Assembly: GCA_002245855.1 (NCBI GenBank)
Contig: NOUX01000002.1
Span: 248,001 to 312,000 of the forward strand
DNA: 64,000 nucleotides
Direction of reading: 5' to 3'
DNA from: Sphingobacterium cellulitidis
GTDB taxonomy: Bacteria; Bacteroidota; Bacteroidia; Sphingobacteriales; Sphingobacteriaceae
Shown: positions 1-8,786 of the stretch, one piece after another
Position numbering within the stretch: the first letter of the stretch is position 1
Layout: each line of letters opens with the position of its first letter
The notes under the pieces: model-generated
The model's input: the letters and a program-made list of their open reading frames with translations, nothing else
Database searches by the model: none
Told to the model about the DNA's origin: nothing
Position numbers and translations under genes: made by a program

Positions 1-425
1 GCAGCATCAAAATCAATGGTTTGTTGATCGTACCGAGGTTCTACATTTTGTTTATTCGGGATAATCCAAATCTGCAAGAACTTTACGGGATCTTTTTCAC
101 TGTTATTATATTCACTATGTTCGATTCCAGTACCGGCACTCATCATTTGGATATCACCTTTTTTGATGACCGAGCCTGTTCCCATGCTGTCGTTATGTGC
201 TAATTCTCCTTCCAATGGAATAGAAATAATCTCCATATTACTATGAGGATGTTTTCCGAAGCCCATTCCTGGAGCGACGTAATCATCGTTTAATACTCTC
301 AATGCGCCGAAATTCATTCTTTCGGCGTTCATATAGCCGCCGAAACTAAAGGTATGGTTGGATTTCAACCATCCATGGTCTGCTTTTCCACGGGAGTCTG
401 CTGGGTGATAAAAAAATTTTGCCAT
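1..425 (-). CDS. Pirin family protein (partial, 3' end outside window)
   Basis: The reading frame starts at ATG 425 and runs off the left edge, so about 141 N-terminal residues are visible. They show the first cupin of pirin-like proteins: GKHPHSNMEIISIPLEGE around residue 60, then KKGDIQMMSAGTGIEHSEYN around residues 100-120. The two His of HPH and the His and Glu of IEHSEYN are the expected Fe-binding set of the family. Bacterial pirins of this YhhW-like type include quercetinases and redox-responsive proteins. A second, more divergent pirin is encoded at 8787-9656. The frame is solid; substrate and role are unknown. Confidence 0.85.
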   Translation of the reverse strand, partial: MAKFFYHPADSRGKADHGWLKSNHTFSFGGYMNAERMNFGALRVLNDDYVAPGMGFGKHPHSNMEIISIPLEGELAHNDSMGTGSVIKKGDIQMMSAGTGIEHSEYNNSEKDPVKFLQIWIIPNKQNVEPRYDQQTIDFDA

Positions 426-499
426 GATATTCTCTTCTTTTAATAATAACACAAAGGTGGCGGATTCGGTTTTGTTACACATTGATATAGGATAAGAAA

Positions 500-1189
500 T
501 CAATTGAATAAACCTTCATCACGGAAACTGAAATAACTTTGATCTGTAATTATAAGGTGGTCATGAACGTGTATATCCATTAATTTAGCTGCTGCCAGGA
601 TCTTTTTTGTCAAAGTTTTATCGGCTTCACTAGGTTTTAATGTTCCGGAGGGATGATTATGGGCTAAAATTATGGAATTAGCCTTATTCATTAGGGCATG
701 TCTTAGGATCACGCGAATATCTACAGGTGTAAAATCATTACCACCGCGACCGATTAGTTGTCTATCGAGAACCTTACAGCTCGTATTCAGATAAATCACC
801 CAGAATTCTTCATGACTCAAATCTTCAAGGACATGTTTTAAATATTCATAGGCTTTTTTGCTAGAATTTAGGACTGGTTTTTCGGGACTTGAAGTTTCTT
901 GTCTTCGACGTCCCAATTCTAAAGCAGCGATGATGGTTATAGCTTTAGCCTCCCCTATTCCTTTAAATTGACATAATTCACTGATTTCTAATTTACTGAG
1001 ATTAAAAAGGTCATGATTAACAGTGCCAAGCATTCTTTTAGCGAGTTCTACTGCGGTTTCATTTTTAGAACCGGAACCTATTAAAATGGCGATTAGTTCA
1101 GCATCTGTAACAGACCGACGTCCCTGTTCTAACAGTTTTTCGCGAGGTCTATCAGATTCTGCCCAATCACGAATAACCAATTTTTGCAT
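500..1189 (-). CDS. radC: RadC family JAB-domain protein
   Basis: The 229-residue product has the usual RadC length. The N-terminal half carries a helix-hairpin-helix segment (FKGIGEAKAITIIAALELGRR, about residues 74-94). The C-terminal half is a JAB1/MPN-like metalloprotease fold with the metal motif LAHNHPSGTLKPSEAD (about residues 175-190) followed by a downstream Asp. RadC proteins are widespread and often linked to DNA-repair or mobile-element contexts, but no biochemical role is firmly established. The gene stands alone and faces away from the cyclophilin gene. The start is ATG 1189. Confidence 0.92.
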   Translation of the reverse strand: MQKLVIRDWAESDRPREKLLEQGRRSVTDAELIAILIGSGSKNETAVELAKRMLGTVNHDLFNLSKLEISELCQFKGIGEAKAITIIAALELGRRRQETSSPEKPVLNSSKKAYEYLKHVLEDLSHEEFWVIYLNTSCKVLDRQLIGRGGNDFTPVDIRVILRHALMNKANSIILAHNHPSGTLKPSEADKTLTKKILAAAKLMDIHVHDHLIITDQSYFSFRDEGLFN

Positions 1190-1304
1190 AATATGTAATT
1201 TTTTGAGTTTGTATTTCTTAAAAATAAATATTTAAACGCTAATAGTTGTTAATATTACCTGTACCAACAAATAAATAGGGGCTTTAGAATTTAGACAGAA
1301 GTCT

Positions 1305-1312
1305 TATCTTTG
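1305..1312 (+). promoter_or_regulatory. Bacteroidota -7 promoter box for the PPIase operon
   Basis: TATCTTTG matches the TAnnTTTG consensus of the Bacteroidota housekeeping sigma factor exactly and lies 30 bases before the cyclophilin ATG. A TTTAG about 17 bases further upstream could act as the weak -33 element. Confidence 0.6.
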
Positions 1313-1341
1313 TAGGCTATTACAATTTAAGGACACAAATA

Positions 1342-1800
1342 ATGAGCAAAGCGATTATTAAAACAGAAAAGGGCGACATGACTGTGCAATTTTATACAGA
1401 AGATGCTCCAAATACAGTAGCGAACTTTATTAAGTTAGCTAAATCAGGATATTATGATGGATTAAGTTTTCACCGTGTTATTCCTGATTTTGTCATTCAA
1501 GGAGGTTGCCCAAATACGCGTGAAGGAGCGACAGGAATGCCTGGAACAGGTGGACCAGGATATAAGATTGATTGTGAATTAGATGGCAACAATCAACATC
1601 ATGACCGTGGGGTATTATCGATGGCACATGCAGGGAGAAATACAGGCGGATCACAGTTTTTCATTTGCCATAGTCGCAACAATACCGCACACTTAGACCG
1701 CAACCATACCTGTTTCGGAAAAGTTATCGAGAATGTAGATGTCGTTGATGATATCCGTCAAGGTGACCGTATTTTAGGTGTAGAAATAATAGAAGATTAA
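1342..1800 (+). CDS. Cyclophilin-type peptidyl-prolyl cis-trans isomerase
   Basis: A 152-residue single-domain cyclophilin with no signal peptide, so a cytoplasmic PPIase of the PpiB class. The family signature [13 protein letters not shown] is at about residues 43-55 and includes the catalytic Arg. GGSQFFICH (about residues 102-110) and [20 protein letters not shown] near the C-terminus complete the active-site groove. It catalyses cis-trans isomerisation of peptidyl-proline bonds during folding. The DUF5606 gene follows 21 bases downstream and is probably co-transcribed. Confidence 0.95.
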   Translation: MSKAIIKTEKGDMTVQFYTEDAPNTVANFIKLAKSGYYDGLSFHRVIPDFVIQGGCPNTREGATGMPGTGGPGYKIDCELDGNNQHHDRGVLSMAHAGRNTGGSQFFICHSRNNTAHLDRNHTCFGKVIENVDVVDDIRQGDRILGVEIIED

Positions 1801-1821
1801 TTCTTATTTAAGAAATAGAAA

Positions 1822-2226
1822 ATGAATTTAAGAGGATTAGTGTCAGTTACTGGCAAGCCGGGATTATTTAAATTAATTGGTCAAAACAAGGGTGGATTTG
1901 TCCTTGAGTCATTGGATGCTGCCAAAGTTAAATCGGTAGTAAATTTATCGACTACGAAAATGGCAACTTTGGAAGATATTACCATTTATGGTGAAGACGA
2001 AGAAATCCGTTTGATTGATGTATTGGAAACCATCAAAACCAATGGTGGCAACACTCCTGATGTGAAGGCTGATGGCAATACGTTACGTGAGTATTTTAGA
2101 GAGGTAGCGCCTAATCATGATGAGGCAAGAGTTTATTCCTCAGACATCAAAAAAATCATTAGCTGGTACAACATTATCAAAGAACTTCCATTATTTGAAG
2201 AGGAAGCTCCTGAACCACTAGCTTAA
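1822..2226 (+). CDS. DUF5606 domain protein
   Basis: A 134-residue soluble protein opening with MNLRGLVSVTGKPGLFKLIGQ, typical of the Bacteroidota DUF5606 family (small SH3-like N-terminal part followed by a helical tail). The N-terminal 50 residues are rich in short beta strands. The tail includes DIKKIISWYNIIKELPLFEEE. Function is unknown. It follows the cyclophilin gene closely and ends just before a strong terminator, so the two form a bicistronic unit. A link to folding or translation is only a neighbourhood guess. Confidence 0.8.
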   Translation: MNLRGLVSVTGKPGLFKLIGQNKGGFVLESLDAAKVKSVVNLSTTKMATLEDITIYGEDEEIRLIDVLETIKTNGGNTPDVKADGNTLREYFREVAPNHDEARVYSSDIKKIISWYNIIKELPLFEEEAPEPLA

Positions 2227-2242
2227 TTTATACGAATTTTAT

Positions 2243-2279
2243 AAAAACCTATCCTAGATATTTTTTAGGATAGGTTTTT
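2243..2279 (+). terminator. Rho-independent terminator after DUF5606 gene
   Basis: A 14-base perfect stem, 2243-2256 with 2266-2279 (core ACCTATCCTA / TAGGATAGGT), has a 9-base loop and ends in a T tract. The flanking A run means it could also work on the minus strand. Confidence 0.9.
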
Positions 2280-2343
2280 TTATATCCTTATATTTAAGAA
2301 ATGGAGAAAAACAATCTCCAATTTTTTAAAAATATTATTTTAT

Positions 2344-3432
2344 ATGAGCAGTAAGGATACTTTATTTTCAGCGCCTACAGACCAAGATTATCAAGCCTTT
2401 TGGGATTGGTTTCAAACACGATCACAAGAGTTTTATGACGTTATTAAATCAGGAAAGAACGTGGAGGAGGATTTCATTCAACAATTTGCCCCTGTGTTGG
2501 ATAAAATGGAACCGCGTGTATTTTTTTTAGTAGGTATAGATCAGGATAAAGATGCGGAGCTCGTATTTACACCAGACGGAATCATCAAGAATGTCATCTG
2601 GGCGGAGAAGCTAGTCCAATCATCTCCAGACCTTGCCGGGTGGAAATTTAGAGCCCTCAAACCAGAATCCAATAATGAAGATTTTGCCATTCTGATGCAT
2701 GATCTGCAATTCGATAAATCCAACATTAAATTCTACCCGATCCTTCATGCCAATTATCCGGATAAAATAGATCTGATGTTTGTTTATGACTCCTATCACG
2801 AGGAGTCAAGAGAAGAAATCCTAAGTGGAATCTTTATTTTCTTGGATAATTATTTAGGGGAAGAGACCATGATCCAAATCATTGATAAAATTGATGTTCG
2901 TGGACCACAAAATTTGCAGGAAGAATTAATCCAGGCCGATAAATTATTGGATTATCTACATTGGCGTGAAAAGGAATTTGTTGAGAAATATCAGGATGTA
3001 AGGCATAATTCCGATGACGATCGATTTTCTGGTTTTGAAGGTTGTTTAGAAAACGGGAAACCTATATTATCAACGATCAACACTTCGGTATTAAATTGGG
3101 ATTACAAAGCTTCACACCCCTGGATATTGGTGGTGATGAACGCTTATCATTCAGATAGTGAATCAGGATTTCCAAATCCGGACACCTATGATCATATCGC
3201 GGAATTTGAGGAGGAGCTTGAAAAGACTTTACCTAGTGCCGAGGGCTATATTTTTCTAGGTTCCGAGACTGTGAATGGTCTTCGTGAAACCTTTATTGCC
3301 TGTAGGGAGTTCAGAAATGTCAGCATGGTTATGGAAAAATTAATCCCTAAGTATCAGGATCGGTTGGAATTGAGTTATGATTTTTATAAGGATAAATATT
3401 GGCAAACTTTTGAAAGATATCGGATAGTTTAA
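2344..3432 (+). CDS. DUF695-like protein
   Basis: A 362-residue acidic soluble protein with no signal peptide or membrane segment. The C-terminal 110 residues (YIFLGSETVNGLRETFIACREF ... LSYDFYKDKYWQTFERY) resemble the DUF695 family, in which a small alpha/beta domain ends with an aromatic YKDxxW motif. The N-terminal 220 residues are also alpha/beta and may be a related partner domain. No catalytic signature is visible. The GNAT gene begins 5 bases downstream, so they are probably co-transcribed. The family assignment is tentative. Confidence 0.55.
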   Translation: MSSKDTLFSAPTDQDYQAFWDWFQTRSQEFYDVIKSGKNVEEDFIQQFAPVLDKMEPRVFFLVGIDQDKDAELVFTPDGIIKNVIWAEKLVQSSPDLAGWKFRALKPESNNEDFAILMHDLQFDKSNIKFYPILHANYPDKIDLMFVYDSYHEESREEILSGIFIFLDNYLGEETMIQIIDKIDVRGPQNLQEELIQADKLLDYLHWREKEFVEKYQDVRHNSDDDRFSGFEGCLENGKPILSTINTSVLNWDYKASHPWILVVMNAYHSDSESGFPNPDTYDHIAEFEEELEKTLPSAEGYIFLGSETVNGLRETFIACREFRNVSMVMEKLIPKYQDRLELSYDFYKDKYWQTFERYRIV

Positions 3433-3437
3433 AGTTT

Positions 3438-3899
3438 ATGAAAAAGCAAGGTATTTTGATACGTCCCTATCAAAAATCAGATTTTAAGGAAGTCATGAGG
3501 GTTTTCGAGACGAATGTTCCTGAATTTTTCGCTGAATCCGAGCATGAGGATTTAATCCATTATTTGAAGCATGAAATTGAGGATTACTTTATTTTGATCC
3601 AGGAGAATCGGATTATTGGTGCTGGTGGAATAAATTACGATGATGATCAGATCACCGCTCGATTGAGTTGGGATTTTCTGGATAAAGAAATTCAGCATCA
3701 AGGTGCTGGAAGATTGTTAACGGAACATCGCATCCGATATGTAAAGCAAAATATGGCTATTCAACGATTAATTGTAAGAACCTCGCAATTTGCAGAAGGT
3801 TTTTATCAAAAATTGGGCTTTAAGGTCAAGGAGAGGACAGCAGATTATTGGGCTCAAGGTTTTGATTTAGTTTTTATGGAATATCCGGCATTACGATAA
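3438..3899 (+). CDS. GNAT family N-acetyltransferase
   Basis: A 153-residue single GNAT fold. It opens with ILIRPYQKSDFKEVMRVFE (beta1-alpha1), has the central strand YFILIQENRIIGAGGINYD, and the acetyl-CoA loop LDKEIQHQGAGRLLTEHRI around residues 90-105. That loop corresponds to the Q/RxxGxG/A pyrophosphate-binding motif. The C-terminal strands LIVRTSQFAEGFYQKLGFKV are typical. It should transfer acetyl from acetyl-CoA to an amine; the acceptor cannot be predicted. It lies 5 bases after the DUF695-like gene. Confidence 0.85.
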   Translation: MKKQGILIRPYQKSDFKEVMRVFETNVPEFFAESEHEDLIHYLKHEIEDYFILIQENRIIGAGGINYDDDQITARLSWDFLDKEIQHQGAGRLLTEHRIRYVKQNMAIQRLIVRTSQFAEGFYQKLGFKVKERTADYWAQGFDLVFMEYPALR

Positions 3900-4083
3900 T
3901 CATACATCCGATAAAATAACTTGTTTATTGGTTCTATTCATTGATTTTTTTCTGTTTTCCAGGACAATTAAGTTCATTTTGGCTTTGTAACAAAAGATAC
4001 CGACCATCAGGAAATTAATCTTCAATTTTGTGTTATTCCATTCAAGCTATAAGGGATAACAAACACTAAAATATTAACATACG

Positions 4084-4677
4084 ATGGAAACATCTTTGGA
4101 TCAAGATTTTTGGAATCAGCGTTGGGAGAACCAACAAACTGGTTGGGATATAGGCTACGCCTCCACCCCTATTGTTACCTTCATGAATGAATACCCGAAT
4201 AAAGATGCTCGGATTTTGATTCCGGGATGTGGGAATGCGCATGAAGCGGCTTATTTGTTGGAAAATGGGTTTACAAACTTGACTGTAATTGATATTGCAC
4301 CGATGGCAGTAGACCAATTAAAAGATAAGTTTAAGGATAAACCAGAGATCAGCGTTATTTTGGGTGATTTTTTCAATCATCAAGGTGAGTATGATCTTAT
4401 GCTTGAACAGACCTTTTTCTGTGCATTAGAGCCAAAGTTAAGATCTGAATATGTCAAAAAATCAAATTCTTTATTGGCAGAAGGAGGAGAAATTGTGGGG
4501 GTATTATTTGGGGTTGAGTTTGAAAAGTCAGGTCCACCATTTGGAGGAACGAAAGAAGAATATCAACCGTTGTTTGCCTCTTATTTTGAAATAGAAAAAA
4601 TGGAGCCATGCTATAATAGTATCGGCCCAAGAATGGGAACAGAATTATTTATTAAACTGGAGAGAAAAAATGGATAA
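4084..4677 (+). CDS. TPMT-like SAM-dependent methyltransferase
   Basis: The 197-residue product begins DQDFWNQRWENQQTGWDIGYASTPI, the N-terminal signature of the thiopurine S-methyltransferase family in Bacteroidota. The SAM-binding motif I is ILIPGCGNAHEAAYLLENGF (about residues 44-63), with the acidic strand end LTVIDIAP 14 residues later. Bacterial members methylate small thiols, selenium or tellurium compounds; the substrate here is unknown. It overlaps the next gene by 8 bases, showing translational coupling to a small membrane protein. Confidence 0.85.
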   Translation: METSLDQDFWNQRWENQQTGWDIGYASTPIVTFMNEYPNKDARILIPGCGNAHEAAYLLENGFTNLTVIDIAPMAVDQLKDKFKDKPEISVILGDFFNHQGEYDLMLEQTFFCALEPKLRSEYVKKSNSLLAEGGEIVGVLFGVEFEKSGPPFGGTKEEYQPLFASYFEIEKMEPCYNSIGPRMGTELFIKLERKNG

Positions 4678-4876
4678 GGTAAAAATTTATTTATCTCAAT
4701 GGAGTGTGATGCGGATTTTACGCTTGGTAATGGGTATTATCATCATTATTCAGGGAGTAAAATCAGAGATGTGGTTGATTGCGGGTTTGGGGGTATTATT
4801 TACGATCTTACCGCTATTGAATATGGGCTGTTCAGCAAATGGTTCATGTCAGGTTCCACCTCGAGAACGAAGATAA
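4670..4876 (+). CDS. Small YgaP-like (DUF2892-type) membrane protein
   Basis: A 68-residue protein with two hydrophobic helices (IIIIIQGV and LIAGLGVLFTILPLL) and a Cys-containing tail, NMGCSANGSCQV. RILRLVMGIIIIIQG and the GC...C ending resemble the DUF2892/YgaP transmembrane family, often found near sulfur or rhodanese functions. The start overlaps the end of the methyltransferase gene, so they are translated together. A membrane partner for thiol or metalloid chemistry is plausible but inferred. Confidence 0.65.
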   Translation: MDKVKIYLSQWSVMRILRLVMGIIIIIQGVKSEMWLIAGLGVLFTILPLLNMGCSANGSCQVPPRERR

Positions 4877-4928
4877 AAATCTTCAAAATTAATTAGCAAG
4901 GTATAATTAATAATAGTTAATGTGTCCG

Positions 4929-4957
4929 GCTCAGGTTTTACAACCTGGGCCTTCTTT
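4929..4957 (+). terminator. Rho-independent terminator
   Basis: A 9-base stem, 4929-4937 (GCTCAGGTT) with 4942-4950 (AACCTGGGC, one G-T pair), has a TTAC loop and is followed by CTTCTTTTT. It ends the methyltransferase/DUF2892 operon and separates it from the copper module. Confidence 0.8.
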
Positions 4958-4990
4958 TTGGACATCTTTTTTCATTCTAAAAATTTTGCA

Positions 4991-4998
4991 TAGCTTTG
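4991..4998 (+). promoter_or_regulatory. -7 promoter box for the copper module
   Basis: TAGCTTTG matches TAnnTTTG and ends 10 bases before ATG 5009, giving a very short leader. No metal-responsive operator or adjacent regulator gene is visible. Confidence 0.6.
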
Positions 4999-5008
4999 TA
5001 AATATCAC

Positions 5009-5395
5009 ATGATGACGAAGATAGTTTCCATAATCTGTTTCACACTCTTAGCCTTGTTCAGCCCAAAGCTTACTTTTGCGTGCAATGAACATCAGGAGGA
5101 AGTGAAGTCAGAAGTTAGTTGCGAAACAAAGGATCATCATGCTGAAAATGAACACAGCTGTTGTGAAAAGGAAAATACAGAGCCCACATCCAAACATCAG
5201 GAAAGTAAAAGCTCTTGTACTGATTCCAATTGTTGTTGTCCGATGATGGCCAATACAAGCTGTTGTTTCTATTCCAACCCAAGTTTTGAGTTTCATTTCA
5301 ACAATCCAATTTTTAAGGAGAAAATATCTACCCTTTTGGTTTTCCAAGAAACCTCTGGATATTCTTCAATTTTCATCCCGCCCAAAATAGCTTAA
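5009..5395 (+). CDS. Exported Cys/His-rich small protein, copper-associated
   Basis: A 128-residue protein with a Sec signal peptide (IVSIICFTLLALFSPKLTFA). The mature middle is packed with possible metal ligands: paired His (DHH), CC, CCC, CCPMM and CC motifs between residues 35 and 90. The tail is hydrophobic and aromatic and ends IPPKIA. It matches no domain I can name. It is first in a row with an HMA/DUF3347 protein and a multicopper oxidase, so a periplasmic copper-binding or buffering role is likely by context. The adjacent ATG at 5012 is an alternative start. Confidence 0.7.
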   Translation: MMTKIVSIICFTLLALFSPKLTFACNEHQEEVKSEVSCETKDHHAENEHSCCEKENTEPTSKHQESKSSCTDSNCCCPMMANTSCCFYSNPSFEFHFNNPIFKEKISTLLVFQETSGYSSIFIPPKIA

Positions 5396-5474
5396 TTACT
5401 TCCATTTGTACCATTAGGTAATTTATTCTGGTTAGCCATTGGCTATCCAAGCTATTTAAATTAAAAAATAAAAG

Positions 5475-6329
5475 ATGAAAAAGATATCCTTAATCTTAGG
5501 CCTTATCCTTGGCTTAGGAATCAATGCTAGTATAGCACAAATCAAGAATGCAAAAACAGTTTCAGTTGCGGTTAATGGAAACTGTGGCATGTGTAAGAAG
5601 ACCATAGAAACCAGTGGATCTGAGAAAAACATATCCAAGGTCAGTTGGGATGCCAAACAAAAACAGGCTGAAATCACCTTTGATTCTACAAAAACCAGTG
5701 AATCTGCTGTATTGAAAAAAATAGCTCAGTCAGGTTATGATAATGCACAATTCAGAGCTCCGGATGATATTTATGAAAAGTTACATGAATGTTGCCTTTA
5801 TGATAGAAGCCATGAAGTAGCAAAAGGCGGTCCACAGCATGAGATGAATTCCAATGAGAAGCCACATGAACCAGGTTCTAAAAATGAGCATGCCCAACAA
5901 CAGAAAGGTTTAACTTCTGTGTTTGCTTCTTACTTGGAACTGAAAGATGCTTTAATAACGAGTAATCAAAAAAACAGTGCTTTGGCAGCAGGTCAATTGA
6001 GTCAATCGATCAAAAAAGTGGACATGAATTCATTGGCAGAAGCTGAGCATGTTCAGTGGATGAAGTTGAAAGGAAATTTAGAAAAATCGGCAAATCAAAT
6101 CGCGAAAGACACAAAACTCGAAGGTCAGAGAAATACCTTTATTGAACTTTCCGACCAAATCTATACGTTAGCAAAAACATCAGGATCAGCAGAAGGCTTA
6201 TTCTGGCAATTTTGTCCAATGGCCAACAACAATAAAGGCGCTTATTGGTTAAGTAAGGAAGAAGCGATAAAAAACCCATACTACGGATCAAAAATGATGA
6301 GTTGCGGAGAGGTTAAAGAAAAACTCTAA
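5475..6329 (+). CDS. HMA domain + DUF3347 periplasmic copper protein
   Basis: The 284-residue product has a signal peptide (to about residue 21, ASIAQ) and then a heavy-metal-associated domain with metal motif GNCGMC (Cys37, Cys40). A His-rich linker (residues 105-140) leads to a DUF3347 domain, VFASYLELKDALI ... FWQFCPMANNNKGAYWL. The CPM motif and C-terminal MMSCGEV are further soft-metal ligands. DUF3347 domains accompany CusB/CopA-type copper systems in Bacteroidota, so this is probably a periplasmic Cu(I) carrier. It lies between the Cys-rich peptide and the multicopper oxidase, all on one strand. Confidence 0.88.
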   Translation: MKKISLILGLILGLGINASIAQIKNAKTVSVAVNGNCGMCKKTIETSGSEKNISKVSWDAKQKQAEITFDSTKTSESAVLKKIAQSGYDNAQFRAPDDIYEKLHECCLYDRSHEVAKGGPQHEMNSNEKPHEPGSKNEHAQQQKGLTSVFASYLELKDALITSNQKNSALAAGQLSQSIKKVDMNSLAEAEHVQWMKLKGNLEKSANQIAKDTKLEGQRNTFIELSDQIYTLAKTSGSAEGLFWQFCPMANNNKGAYWLSKEEAIKNPYYGSKMMSCGEVKEKL

Positions 6330-6361
6330 CCGATCTAAACAGACTTAATAATTTTTAACGT

Positions 6362-8734
6362 ATGATGAAAATGAAAGCACGAAATAAATACCTTTTACTT
6401 ATCACCTTTATATTTTGCTCATCCCTGGCCTTGGGCCAAAAAATCGTGCGCTATGATTTAAATGTAACGGATAGTATCGTAAATTTTGCTGATAAGAATC
6501 GTCGGGCGGTTGCTGTAAATGGGATGATTCCCATGCCTACACTTACATTTACCGAAGGAGATACTGCAGAAATACATGTTCATAATAAACTCAAGCAAGG
6601 AACTTCCTTGCATTGGCATGGGGTTTATTTACCGAATAAGGAGGATGGTGTTCCTTTTCTGACTCAAATGCCCATAGAACCGAACAGTACATTTGTATAT
6701 CGGTTTCCCATCATTCAGGATGGTACGCATTGGTATCATAGTCATTCAGGGATGCAGGAGCAGATTGGGATGTATGGCGCCATGATCCTCAAGAAAAGGC
6801 CGAATGATCCAACCTTTAGAAAGGGCATTGATGATCTTCCGGAAATACCGGTGGTCTTGAGTGAATGGACCAATTTGAATCCAGACAATGTACATCGGAT
6901 GCTTCATAATGCCAATGATTGGTTTGCCATCAAAAAGAATGCTACGCAGAGTTATGCTGAAGCCATCAAAGCTGGACATTTTAAAACAAAGTTGACCAAT
7001 GAGTGGAAGCGGATGCTTGCCATGGATGTCAGCGATGTTTATTATGATCGATTTTTACTGAATGGAAGTTCTGAAGAGACTTATTCACAGTTCAAGGCTG
7101 GTGACAAGGTAAGACTAAGAGTCATCAATGCTGGGGCATCTTCCTATTTCTGGTTAACATATGCCGGTGGAAAGATAACGGTTATTGCCAATGACGGAAA
7201 TGACGTGGAGCCTGTAGAAGTGGACCGTCTAATTGTAGGCGTTTCAGAAACCTATGATGTCATCGTTACGATTCCTGAGGATGGTTTTTCCTATGAATTT
7301 ATGGCAACCCCAGAGGATCGGACTAATCAGGTTTCCATGTATTTGGGTTCAGGTGTCAAGCAATTAGTCAGTCCATTACCAAAGCTGAAATACTTTGAAG
7401 GAATGAAGATGATGAATGACATGATGAAAATGAATGGTGATCTGGATGACATGGGCATGAAAATGAGTCTACAGAAGATGGATATGAATACCGTGATGTA
7501 TCCGGAAATTCAAAATCAATCGCATCAGCATGATTCCATGAATCATGAAGAACATTCAAAATCTTCAACGGATACTACAAAGGAACATTCAGCACATCAG
7601 GAACACTCAGCACATCAGAGCAAGCATTCAGAGCATCAAATGGATCATTCTTCGGAGAGCATGGATCATGACATGGCAAATATGAAAGACATGAACCATG
7701 GCGAACATGGAAGTTCTGATCTTGTGACTTTGAATTATACGATGTTACGATCCCCTACAAAAACTACGCTGCCTGCTGATGCCAAAGTCAGGGAAATGAA
7801 GTTTGAACTGACGGGAAACATGAACAGGTATGTTTGGAGTATGGATAACAAGGTTCTTGCGGAGAGTGATAAAATCTTGATCAAAGAAGGCGAAGTCTTA
7901 CGGATCATTTTATACAACAATTCCATGATGCGACATCCTATGCATCTTCATGGACATGATTTCAGAGTGATCAATGGTCAGGGGGATTATGCTCCACTGA
8001 AAAATGTATTGGATATTATGCCGATGGAGACGGATACCATTGAGTTTCTATCGAATGTAGAAGGTGATTGGTTTTTCCATTGCCATATTTTATACCATAT
8101 GATGGCCGGAATGAATCGGGTTTTCAGCACAGAGGATCAAGCTCCCAATCCCTATCTTCCAAATAAAGCATGGGCATATCGCGAATTACAAAAGGAAAGT
8201 AATATGAAGCATTTTATGATTCAGAATGATTTCGCGACGAATGGTAATGATGGTGAACTGATGTTGCATAATACCCGCTATAGCCTTACCACAGAATGGA
8301 GATTGGGCTATAGTGATATGCATGGATACGAGGTTGAAACGCATTTAGGGCGCTATATTGGAAAAATGCAATGGTTTATGCCATTTATCGGCTTTGATTA
8401 TCGGTATAGGCGAATGGATAAGCATGGACCCGAGAAAAACATCTTTGGTCAGAAAAACAGCAAGAATGAACGTGCTTTATTATCGGCAGGTTTCACTTAT
8501 TTGCTACCTATGCTGGTCAGATTTCAGGCAGAGGTTTATCATGACGGAAATGTGCGATTGCAGTTAATGCGGGAGGACATTCCAGTAACAAAAAGATTAA
8601 GAGCTGGTGTTATGGTAAATTCTGACTTAGAGTATATGGGTGATTTACGGTATATATTGACCAAGAATCTTGGAATTCGGACACATTATGATTCGGATAT
8701 GGGATTTGGTGTTGGTTTATCTGTAAATTATTAA
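6362..8734 (+). CDS. copA: CopA-like multicopper oxidase with CopB-like C-terminal region
   Basis: The 790-residue product has a signal peptide (cleavage near SLALGQ) and three cupredoxin domains. Copper motifs are HWHG (about residue 84), HWYHSHSG (about 123), HPMHLHGHDF (about 525) and HCHILYHMMAGM (about 573), which together supply type 1, 2 and 3 copper sites. Residues 345-465 are a Met/His-rich insert with repeated EHSAHQ and MNH units, as in CopA/PcoA. After the oxidase, about 190 residues of alternating aromatic strands (LGRYIGKMQWFMPFIGFDYRY ... FGVGLSVNY) resemble the CopB outer-membrane family. The expected role is periplasmic Cu(I) oxidation and detoxification. It is the third gene of the copper module and ends at a terminator. 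Confidence 0.9.
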   Translation: MMKMKARNKYLLLITFIFCSSLALGQKIVRYDLNVTDSIVNFADKNRRAVAVNGMIPMPTLTFTEGDTAEIHVHNKLKQGTSLHWHGVYLPNKEDGVPFLTQMPIEPNSTFVYRFPIIQDGTHWYHSHSGMQEQIGMYGAMILKKRPNDPTFRKGIDDLPEIPVVLSEWTNLNPDNVHRMLHNANDWFAIKKNATQSYAEAIKAGHFKTKLTNEWKRMLAMDVSDVYYDRFLLNGSSEETYSQFKAGDKVRLRVINAGASSYFWLTYAGGKITVIANDGNDVEPVEVDRLIVGVSETYDVIVTIPEDGFSYEFMATPEDRTNQVSMYLGSGVKQLVSPLPKLKYFEGMKMMNDMMKMNGDLDDMGMKMSLQKMDMNTVMYPEIQNQSHQHDSMNHEEHSKSSTDTTKEHSAHQEHSAHQSKHSEHQMDHSSESMDHDMANMKDMNHGEHGSSDLVTLNYTMLRSPTKTTLPADAKVREMKFELTGNMNRYVWSMDNKVLAESDKILIKEGEVLRIILYNNSMMRHPMHLHGHDFRVINGQGDYAPLKNVLDIMPMETDTIEFLSNVEGDWFFHCHILYHMMAGMNRVFSTEDQAPNPYLPNKAWAYRELQKESNMKHFMIQNDFATNGNDGELMLHNTRYSLTTEWRLGYSDMHGYEVETHLGRYIGKMQWFMPFIGFDYRYRRMDKHGPEKNIFGQKNSKNERALLSAGFTYLLPMLVRFQAEVYHDGNVRLQLMREDIPVTKRLRAGVMVNSDLEYMGDLRYILTKNLGIRTHYDSDMGFGVGLSVNY

Positions 8735-8738
8735 TCAT

Positions 8739-8775
8739 AAAACAGGGGTTGAATCATGAATTCAACCCCTGTTTT
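8739..8775. terminator. Bidirectional terminator between copA and pirin genes
   Basis: A 16-base perfect stem, 8739-8754 with 8760-8775 (core ACAGGGGTTGAAT), is flanked by A4 and T5. It lies between convergent genes and can terminate both. Confidence 0.92.
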
Positions 8776-8786
8776 TATTGAAAGGA

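Noticed and set aside
5430..5448. Hairpin GGTTAGCC-ATT-GGCTATCC between the Cys-rich peptide and HMA gene
   Set aside because: One mismatch and no T tract; could be an mRNA-stability element but unsupported as terminator.
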